Assembly: GCA_900552955.1 (NCBI GenBank)
Contig: USBO01000047.1
Coordinates: 1-11,441 of the forward strand
Direction: 5' to 3'
From: an uncultured Alistipes sp.
Lineage (GTDB): Bacteria; Bacteroidota; Bacteroidia; Bacteroidales; Rikenellaceae
Length of the DNA stretch: 11,441 nt
Position 1 is the first letter of the stretch; each line of letters begins with the position of its first letter. This document shows, piece after piece, positions 6,039 to 11,441 of the stretch. Position numbers and translations under genes: made by a program. The notes beneath the pieces were generated by a model that saw only the letters and a list, made by a program, of their open reading frames with translations, searched no databases and had not been told where the DNA came from.

Positions 6039-6082
6039 TCGGGAAGCGGACACCGGCCTCTGCGGCGCTGCCAGACACGCAA

Positions 6083-8080
6083 CTACAGAATCGTCCGCTG
6101 AACCTTGTGCGAAATCGAGACCATCTCCTGATTGAGCGTGGCGATCAGATTCACCGCCTCCAGCTCTTCGTCCTCGGAGAGTTCGCCCGAGGCGAGCCGC
6201 TTCCGCTGCTCCTCGATCAACCGCTTGATCGCATTCGACTTGTAGAGGATCACAGCCTTCGGAACGCCCGCCGACAACTTCTCCTCGTCGCTCTCGACGT
6301 GAATCTCCTTCTGCTCCCAGAGCTTGCTCGGCAAGTAGTTGTCGTCCGACGTGAGGATGTCGACCGCCGCATTGCAGACCGCCGGATCGGGATGGTTGAC
6401 GAACAGATGCGCCGGCACCTCCGTCCCTTCGCCGAGTTCGGTGCGTCGCTCACGATAGGTGTCGAACATCTTGCGGTAGGTCTCGGTTTCGAACTGCAAC
6501 CCCTGCGCATCGAGATTCGAGAAGATCACGTCGGCGACATTCATCGCAATCACCTCGCGCCCCTCCTTGAAATCGAAGCTGCGATGGCCGAACTTGAGCA
6601 GGTATTTGAGCAGCTCCTTCTCCAGCTCTTGCGTGGCGCTGCCGGCCGCCACTCCCTTCGTGAAGTCGACCTGCGGCTCGGGCGCCGCGGCAGCCTGCTC
6701 CTCGCGGCGCTGCCTCATCTGCTGCCGACGGATGAAATCCGACGCTTCGCGGCCGCCGCCGGTCTGCACCACCCGCTTGCGCGCCACCTCCTCGACGAGC
6801 ACCCGCTCGTCGATGTCCATCAGCCGCGCACACTCCTTGACGTAGACCGACCGCTGGATCGCATCGGGAATCTGGGTGATCGACTGCACCATGTCGCCGA
6901 TGAGCGACGCCCGTTTGATGGGGTCGTTCTGCGCCTCCTTCATCAGCAGTTGCGCCTTGAAGGTGATGAAATCGACCTCGTTGGCCTTGATGTACTCCTG
7001 CACCTCGGCGGCGCTGTGCGCACGGGCGAAAGAGTCGGGATCCTCGGGTTCGGGCAGCAGCACGATGCGCACGTTCATCCCCTCGGCCAGGATCATGTCG
7101 ATGCCGCGGATCGAGGCGTGGATGCCCGCCGCATCGCCGTCGTAGATGACCGTGATGTTCTTCGTGAAGCGGTTCAGCAGACGGATCTGCTCGGTCGTGA
7201 GCGACGTGCCCGACGACGACACGACATTCTCCACGCCGGCCTGGTGCATCGAGATCACGTCGGTGTAGCCCTCGACCATGATCGCATAGTCCTGCTGCTG
7301 GATCGCCTTCTTGGCGAAATAGAGGCCGTAGAGCTCGCGTTTCTTGCTGTAGATCTCGCTCTCGGGGGAGTTCAGGTACTTGCCGACGTTCTTGTTCGTC
7401 CCCAGAATGCGGCCGCCGAAGGCCACGATCCGCCCCGAGATGTTATGCACGGGGAACATCACGCGGTCGCGGAAGCGGTCGAACAGACGCCCGTCGCGCT
7501 CGCTTTTGATCGAAAGTCCGGTCGAGAGCAGAAACTCCTCCTTGTAGCCGGCGGCCAGCGCGGCGCCGGTCATCGCATCGCCTTTGGCCGAGCAATAGCC
7601 CAGCCCGAACTTCCGGATCGTGGCCTCCGTGAATCCGCGCTTCTGCCGGAAATAGCTCATGCCGACGCTCTGCCCCTCCGTCGAATTGCGCAGGTAATCG
7701 GCGATATAGTCGTAGACCCAGCCGTTGAGCGCGAACATCGATTCGCGGTCGTCGTTGCGGCGGATCTCCTCCTCGGTGAGCTCCCTCTCCTGCACCTCGA
7801 TGCCGTAGCGCTTGGCCACCATCCTGAGCGCCTCGGGATAGGAGACCCCCTCGTGCTCCATGACGAAGGTGACGGCATTGCCCGCCTTCCCGCAGCCGAA
7901 GCATTTGAAGACCCCCTTGGCGGGCGACACGACGAACGACGGGGTCTTCTCGTTGTGGAACGGACAGCACGCCTGATAGTTCACGCCCTTGCGCTTGAGC
8001 GTGACATAATCGCCGATGACCTCGACGATATCGGCCGCCGCATAAATGCGGTCGACGGTGGCGCGATCGATAAGTCCCAT
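6083..8080 (-). CDS. dnaG: DNA primase DnaG
   Basis: The protein has 665 residues. DnaG makes the RNA primers for lagging-strand synthesis at the replication fork, in contact with DnaB helicase. The N-terminal zinc-binding domain shows Cys39, His42, Cys60 and Cys63 (CCPFH...KCFGCGKAG). The central TOPRIM catalytic domain has the glutamate in VEGYTDV (Glu270) and the DGD motif in VIYDGDAAG (314-316), plus SSSGTSLT. A Gln/Arg/Ala-rich linker (about 440-470) leads to the C-terminal helicase-binding part, which is divergent as expected for this phylum. The length is a little above the E. coli protein (about 580). ATG 8080 gives the standard MGLI start followed by VEVIGDYVTLKRKG. It stands alone rather than in the classic rpsU-dnaG-rpoD operon, divergent from uvrB, with a TAnnTTTG box 5 nt before the ATG. 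Confidence 0.98.
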   Translation of the reverse strand: MGLIDRATVDRIYAAADIVEVIGDYVTLKRKGVNYQACCPFHNEKTPSFVVSPAKGVFKCFGCGKAGNAVTFVMEHEGVSYPEALRMVAKRYGIEVQERELTEEEIRRNDDRESMFALNGWVYDYIADYLRNSTEGQSVGMSYFRQKRGFTEATIRKFGLGYCSAKGDAMTGAALAAGYKEEFLLSTGLSIKSERDGRLFDRFRDRVMFPVHNISGRIVAFGGRILGTNKNVGKYLNSPESEIYSKKRELYGLYFAKKAIQQQDYAIMVEGYTDVISMHQAGVENVVSSSGTSLTTEQIRLLNRFTKNITVIYDGDAAGIHASIRGIDMILAEGMNVRIVLLPEPEDPDSFARAHSAAEVQEYIKANEVDFITFKAQLLMKEAQNDPIKRASLIGDMVQSITQIPDAIQRSVYVKECARLMDIDERVLVEEVARKRVVQTGGGREASDFIRRQQMRQRREEQAAAAPEPQVDFTKGVAAGSATQELEKELLKYLLKFGHRSFDFKEGREVIAMNVADVIFSNLDAQGLQFETETYRKMFDTYRERRTELGEGTEVPAHLFVNHPDPAVCNAAVDILTSDDNYLPSKLWEQKEIHVESDEEKLSAGVPKAVILYKSNAIKRLIEEQRKRLASGELSEDEELEAVNLIATLNQEMVSISHKVQRTIL

Positions 8081-8085
8081 GTCCG

Positions 8086-8118
8086 CAAAGTTACGAATAA
8101 TTCAGCACGAGGAACAGA
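8086..8118 (-). promoter_or_regulatory. dnaG promoter with -7 box next to the start codon
   Basis: On the minus strand TAACTTTG (8093-8086) matches the Bacteroidetes -7 consensus TAnnTTTG exactly. It is followed by only 5 nt before ATG 8080. A weak -33 (TCTG, 8118-8115) lies 21 nt upstream. Transcription would start within a few bases of the ATG, so the mRNA is likely leaderless or nearly so. Confidence 0.6.
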
Positions 8119-8196
8119 ATTTGCGGAATTAAATTCGGAGCCCTCCCGTTGCGGCTTCTGCGACAGCCGGTTCGCCGCCGCCGGAAAAATCCCGCC

Positions 8197-8221
8197 CCTG
8201 CCGGATACGATCTCCGGCAGG
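8197..8221. other. 9-bp hairpin between divergent dnaG and uvrB
   Basis: CCTGCCGGA (8197-8205) and TCCGGCAGG (8213-8221) pair perfectly around a 7-nt loop. Both neighbouring genes read away from here, so it is not an ordinary terminator. It may be a regulator site, a small-RNA end or a repeat remnant. I see nothing else in the 8119-8196 part of this 217-bp gap. Confidence 0.5.
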
Positions 8222-8285
8222 TTCCGCGTTGGAAAAGGGATACGGAATTCTCCTCTCTTTCGGATTCCGAATCCCGATTTTATTA

Positions 8286-8293
8286 TACCTTTG
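8286..8293 (+). promoter_or_regulatory. uvrB -7 promoter box
   Basis: TACCTTTG matches TAnnTTTG exactly and is followed by 4 nt (TACT) and then ATG 8298. The expected -33 position is occupied by the palindrome TTCGGATTCCGAA (8259-8271) instead of a clear TTTG. The box lies in the frame upstream of uvrB, which argues that the in-frame N-terminal extension back to 8229 is not translated. The transcript would be leaderless or nearly so. Confidence 0.6.
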
Positions 8294-8297
8294 TACT

Positions 8298-10349
8298 ATG
8301 GATTTCAAACTCGTCTCGGAATACGGCCCCACGGGCGATCAGCCCGAAGCCATCGCGCAGCTCGTCGATTCGATCCGTCACGGGTCGAAGCACAACACGC
8401 TGCTGGGCGTGACGGGTTCGGGCAAGACCTTCACGGCGGCCAACGTCATCGCCGCGCTGAACAAACCGACGCTCGTGCTGAGCCACAACAAGACCCTCGC
8501 AGCGCAGCTCTACGGCGAGTTCAAGAACTTCTTCCCCGAGAATGCCGTCGAGTATTTCGTCTCCTACTACGACTACTACCAGCCGGAAGCTTATCTGCCG
8601 GCCACGGACACCTTCATTGAGAAAGACCTCTCGATCAACGACGAGATCGAGAAGATGCGGCTGCAAACCTGCGCCACGCTCCTCTCGGGCCGCAAGGACG
8701 TGATCGTCGTCTCATCGGTCTCGTGCCTCTACGGCAGCGGCAACCCCGAGGATTTCCACGCGACGGCCATCTCGTTCAAGGTCGGCGACATCGTCAGCTA
8801 TAAACAGTTCCTCTACAAGCTCGTCGAGGCGCTCTATACCCGCACCGAGCGCGACCTGCTGCCCGCCACGTTCCGCGTCAACGGCGACACGGTGGACATC
8901 ATGGCCGCCTTCGGCGAGTTCGGCAGCCAGTGCTACCGCGTGATGTTCTACGACAACGAGATCGAGGCGATCTGGATCATCGACCCCGCGACGGGGGCCC
9001 GCATCCGGTCGATCGACACGCTGACGATCTACCCCGCGCGGCTTTTCGTCACCACGAAGGAGCGCATCAACGCCGCCGTGCAGCAGATTTACCTCGACCT
9101 GGGGAGTCAGATCGAGTTCTTCGAGCGCGAAGGGCGCCCGATGGAGGCGCAGCGCATCAAACAGCGCGTGGAGTACGATCTGGAGATGATCAAGGAGCTG
9201 GGCTACTGCCCGGGCATCGAAAACTACTCGCGTTACTTCGACGGCCGCGCCGCCGGCACGCGCCCCTTCTGTCTGCTGGACTACTTCCCGAAGGACTACC
9301 TGCTGCTCATCGACGAGAGCCATGTGACGCTGCCGCAGGTGCACGGCATGTTCGGCGGCGACCGCGCCCGCAAGGAGAATCTCGTGGAGTACGGATTCCG
9401 TCTGCCGGCGGCGAAGGACAACCGTCCGCTGCGCTTCGAGGAGTTCGAGCGGATGATGGGCACGACGGTCTACATCAGCGCCACGCCCGCCGACTACGAG
9501 CTCATGAAGAGCGAAGGGGTGGTCGTCGAGCAGCTGATCCGCCCCACGGGGCTGGTCGACCCGCCGCTCGAGGTGCGCGTCACGGAGAATCAGATCGACG
9601 ACCTGCTCGAAGAGATCGACAAACGCGTGCGCGTCGAGGACAAGGTGCTCATCACCACCATCACCAAACGCATGGCCGAGGAGCTGTCGAAATATTTCGA
9701 CCGCATCGGCGTGCGCAACCGCTACATCCACTCGGACATCGACACGCTCGAACGCATCCAGATTCTCGAAGACCTGCGCGCGGGGATGTTCGACGTGCTG
9801 ATCGGCGTCAACCTGCTGCGCGAAGGACTCGACCTGCCCGAGGTGGGGCTCGTGGCCATTCTCGACGCCGACAAGGAGGGATTCCTGCGCAACGTGCGGT
9901 CGATCACCCAGATCGCGGGCCGCGCCGCGCGTCACGCCAACGGAAACGTGATCCTCTACGCCGACCACTGCACCGACTCGATGCGCTACGCCATCGTCGA
10001 AAGCAACCGCCGCCGCGAGAAACAGGTGCGCTACAACCTCGAACACGAGATGCTGCCGCGGCAGGCGCAGCGTAGCGGCACGGGGCAGAGCACGCTGCTG
10101 GCGGCTCAGGGCGAGAGGATACAGGAGGCGACGCCGGCCTTCTACCTGCCGGCCGAGGATCATTGCATGCAGGCCGCCGACGTGCAGCGCACCTACGCGG
10201 CGAGCGAGAACCTCGACACGCTCATCGCAAAGGCGAAGGAGGAGATGGAGCGCGCGGCCAAGTCGCTCGACTTCCTCGCCGCGGCGAAGCACCGCGACCG
10301 TATGTACGAATTGCAGAAACTCAAGGAGGAGAACCGCAAGAAGCGATAG
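8298..10349 (+). CDS. uvrB: UvrABC excision nuclease subunit B
   Basis: The protein has 683 residues, close to the E. coli protein (673). UvrB is the damage-verifying ATPase of nucleotide excision repair: loaded by UvrA, it opens the helix at the lesion and recruits UvrC. Visible parts, in order: GVTGSGKT Walker A (37-44); the aromatic beta-hairpin SYYDYYQPEAYLPATDTFIEKD (89-110); the Walker B-like LLLIDESH (335-342); helicase motif V region GVNLLREGLDLPEVGLVAILDADKEGFLRN; motif VI QIAGRAARH; and the C-terminal UVR motif (about 642-676, with LDFLAAAKHRDRMYELQKL), which contacts UvrC. I chose ATG 8298 (MDFKLVSEYGPTGDQPEAI) because it matches the family N-terminus and because the TAnnTTTG promoter box lies in the extension upstream. 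It is convergent with the gtrA-like gene across a hairpin. Confidence 0.98.
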   Translation: MDFKLVSEYGPTGDQPEAIAQLVDSIRHGSKHNTLLGVTGSGKTFTAANVIAALNKPTLVLSHNKTLAAQLYGEFKNFFPENAVEYFVSYYDYYQPEAYLPATDTFIEKDLSINDEIEKMRLQTCATLLSGRKDVIVVSSVSCLYGSGNPEDFHATAISFKVGDIVSYKQFLYKLVEALYTRTERDLLPATFRVNGDTVDIMAAFGEFGSQCYRVMFYDNEIEAIWIIDPATGARIRSIDTLTIYPARLFVTTKERINAAVQQIYLDLGSQIEFFEREGRPMEAQRIKQRVEYDLEMIKELGYCPGIENYSRYFDGRAAGTRPFCLLDYFPKDYLLLIDESHVTLPQVHGMFGGDRARKENLVEYGFRLPAAKDNRPLRFEEFERMMGTTVYISATPADYELMKSEGVVVEQLIRPTGLVDPPLEVRVTENQIDDLLEEIDKRVRVEDKVLITTITKRMAEELSKYFDRIGVRNRYIHSDIDTLERIQILEDLRAGMFDVLIGVNLLREGLDLPEVGLVAILDADKEGFLRNVRSITQIAGRAARHANGNVILYADHCTDSMRYAIVESNRRREKQVRYNLEHEMLPRQAQRSGTGQSTLLAAQGERIQEATPAFYLPAEDHCMQAADVQRTYAASENLDTLIAKAKEEMERAAKSLDFLAAAKHRDRMYELQKLKEENRKKR

Positions 10350-10427
10350 CCGTCGCCTGCAATGGCGATCGGCAGCCTGATCCGGCTTGTCCGGCAATCC
10401 GCGGAACGCCTTCTCGAAGACGAAAAG

Positions 10428-10461
10428 CGAGAGGATGCTCATTTTCCGAAGCACCCTCTCG
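10428..10461. terminator. Bidirectional terminator between uvrB and the GtrA-like gene
   Basis: CGAGAGGATGCT (10428-10439) pairs with AGCACCCTCTCG (10450-10461), 11 of 12 positions, around a 10-nt loop. On the minus strand the stem is followed by CTTTTCGTCTT, and on the + strand by TCTTATTCC. The T-rich tail is better in the minus direction, so it mainly ends the SPOR/GtrA-like operon, but it can also stop uvrB. The rest of the 140-bp gap shows nothing else. Confidence 0.7.
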
Positions 10462-10489
10462 TCTTATTCCGAAATCCGGTCACCCGAAG

Positions 10490-10984
10490 TCAATCCTCGG
10501 CAGCCCCGCGAAAGGTGAAACAGCGTGCCGCAAGAAAGCTGTAGACCGCCGAAAGGCCGGAAGTCAGAATCTTGGCAGGTGTCGGCCAGATGCCGGCGAC
10601 ATCCACGAACAGTTTCATGCAGAGATAGTTGAGCACGATGGCTCCGGCGACCGAGAGCGCATAGCGCAGCAATTGCGTACGCGTACGGAGCGGCGACGTG
10701 CGGAACGCCACGTTGCGGTTGAGCCAGAATCCGGTGAAAAAGGTGATCGGAAAGACCAGAAACAGCGATGCGATCGGCGCCGACACCGCGACGAACCCCA
10801 GATCGATCAGCCGTCCTTCACCGATCACAAAGTGGTAGATCACGAAATACCACATCGCATCCAGCGCCAGATTCAACCCGCCGCAAAAGGCGTAGCGGAA
10901 CAACTGCCGCGAAATCGTCCCCTCCAGCCGCCGCCAGTAGAACGCATCGACCGCACGGGTGACGAACGAAGCGAGCGGGCTCAT
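10490..10984 (-). CDS. GtrA-like / DPMS family membrane protein
   Basis: The protein has 164 residues with four predicted membrane helices at about 30-52, 63-86, 105-126 and 136-157. The pattern (QLFRYAFCGGLNLALD at the first helix, the motif FWLNRNVAFR after the second, and YSFLAARCFTFR at the C-terminal end) is that of the GtrA-like family. Members are thought to move or present polyprenyl-linked sugars for cell-surface glycosylation, often beside a glycosyltransferase. No glycosyltransferase is visible here. The start is ATG 10984, which overlaps the upstream SPOR gene stop by ATGA, implying coupled translation. The frame runs open to 11203 but only as a shadow of the SPOR gene. The family call is good; the role is inferred. 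Confidence 0.88.
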   Translation of the reverse strand: MSPLASFVTRAVDAFYWRRLEGTISRQLFRYAFCGGLNLALDAMWYFVIYHFVIGEGRLIDLGFVAVSAPIASLFLVFPITFFTGFWLNRNVAFRTSPLRTRTQLLRYALSVAGAIVLNYLCMKLFVDVAGIWPTPAKILTSGLSAVYSFLAARCFTFRGAAED

Positions 10985-11441
10985 CGTTTCGCGTAAATCC
11001 ACAGGTCGGGCCATGCCGGACGGTGCTCCCGCACGAAACGTTCGCAGGCGGCGCGATCCTGCGCGGCGAAGGGCGCCACCATGTATTTCGCCCCGAAAGG
11101 ATAGACGCCGACCGTCAGCGACGGCTCGTCGCGCAGCAGCTGTTCGCGACAGCGCGCGGCATTCTCCTCGGTCGAGAAGACGCCGAAAACCACATAGCAC
11201 CACCCCGACTGCAACCGATCCGCCGTCGGCACCGAACCGCCGGCCGGCGGCACAGGCTCGGCAGGACGGACTCCGGCGATCGCAACCGTGTCGGCGCCCG
11301 CCGCATCCTCCGCCGTGACCGAAGCGGGAGCTGCGACCTCCGCCACCGAATCCCGGGAAATCGGAGCGGCCGTCGGATGCTCCGCCCCCGCCGGCGGGGG
11401 TCGGTTGGTCTCTACTATGGGGTCCGGGCGGGGCGGGTGGG
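10981..11441 (-). CDS. SPOR-domain protein (5' end outside window)
   Basis: The frame is open from the right edge to TGA at 10981-10983, about 153 residues. A GTG at 11346 is available as a start, but the frame continues without a stop to the edge, so the gene is probably longer. The visible N-terminal part is a low-complexity linker rich in Pro, Ala, Val and Glu (PPPAGAEHPTAAPIS, then VAEVAAPASVTAED). The last 75 or so residues are a SPOR domain: CYVVFGVFSTEENAARC, a central GAKYMVAPF strand, and DLWIYAKR at the end. SPOR domains bind peptidoglycan strands stripped of peptides, often at the division septum. A signal or membrane anchor would be expected upstream. It is translationally coupled to the GtrA-like gene, suggesting a shared cell-envelope role. 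Confidence 0.85.
   Translation of the reverse strand, partial: HPPRPDPIVETNRPPPAGAEHPTAAPISRDSVAEVAAPASVTAEDAAGADTVAIAGVRPAEPVPPAGGSVPTADRLQSGWCYVVFGVFSTEENAARCREQLLRDEPSLTVGVYPFGAKYMVAPFAAQDRAACERFVREHRPAWPDLWIYAKR

Larger units (their letters stand above)
5516..6082. other. Gene-free structured intergenic region between smpB and dnaG
   Basis: These 567 bases hold no protein gene I can support. They contain, from left to right: a 6-bp stem (GCCCGT 5564-5569 with ACGGGC 5603-5608); directly abutting it, a 12-bp inverted repeat (5609-5620 with 5713-5724) followed by seven T; two 87-bp near-identical direct repeats; and a minus-strand promoter at 6007-6038. The region is far more AT-rich than its neighbours. 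Both flanking genes point left, so the minus strand would be the 3' end of the dnaG transcript and the leader of smpB. Untranslated RNA, a long smpB leader or a decayed mobile element are the main options. Confidence 0.7.

Noticed and set aside
5516..6082. tmRNA (ssrA) gene beside smpB
   Set aside because: I looked for the tRNA-like 3' end with CCA and a tag reading frame and found neither on either strand.
8229..8297. 23-residue N-terminal extension of UvrB
   Set aside because: It contains the TAnnTTTG promoter box, and UvrB family proteins begin at the MDFKLVSEY position.
5912..8620. 902-codon open frame on the + strand
   Set aside because: It lies antisense to dnaG and runs into uvrB; the product is Arg/His/Leu-rich low-complexity, as expected from the reverse frame of a GC-rich gene.
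8712..10454. 580-codon open frame antisense to uvrB
   Set aside because: uvrB is certain on the other strand; the antisense product is a compositional shadow with no domain.
11385..11441. Very GC-rich end of the window as a possible sequence artefact
   Set aside because: It translates without a stop in the SPOR frame as a proline-rich linker, which is normal for such proteins.

Overview
The window looks like a piece of a GC-rich Bacteroidales chromosome, most likely Alistipes or a close Rikenellaceae relative. The reasons are: GC near 60-65% in most genes; Bacteroidetes-type promoter boxes (TAnnTTTG) directly in front of dnaG and uvrB; gut-Bacteroidetes families (DUF4919, a BACON-like domain on a clostripain lipoprotein); and a TsaB C-terminus typical of this group. 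The genus is inference, because no 16S rRNA or marker tree can be run here.

Layout. Positions 1-2605 (+ strand) hold the 3' end of a DUF4919 protein, a clostripain-family (C11) cysteine-peptidase lipoprotein, and a lower-GC multi-pass membrane protein of unknown function. All three overlap end to end. A perfect 16-bp hairpin separates them from the convergent block at 2657-5515 (- strand). That block is read smpB, then a metallo-beta-lactamase-fold lipoprotein, then a Cof-type HAD phosphatase, then tsaB, with gaps of 8-13 nt. It therefore mixes ribosome rescue and tRNA modification with two less characterised enzymes.

The 567-base stretch at 5516-6082 has no convincing gene but is rich in structure. 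It has two direct 87-bp repeats differing at one base, each with nested palindromes. It also has a 12-bp inverted repeat followed by a T tract, and a well-spaced minus-strand promoter just beyond the dnaG stop.

Positions 6083-10349 carry two divergent DNA-metabolism genes: dnaG primase (-) and uvrB excision nuclease subunit B (+). Each has a TAnnTTTG box only 4-5 nt before its ATG, so both mRNAs could be leaderless. After a terminator hairpin comes a convergent pair on the - strand: a SPOR-domain protein cut by the window edge and a GtrA-like membrane protein, joined by an ATGA overlap.

Most of the window is core chromosome. I did not find a clear new defence or mobile system. The least explained parts are the smpB-dnaG intergenic region and the DUF4919-clostripain-membrane protein cluster.
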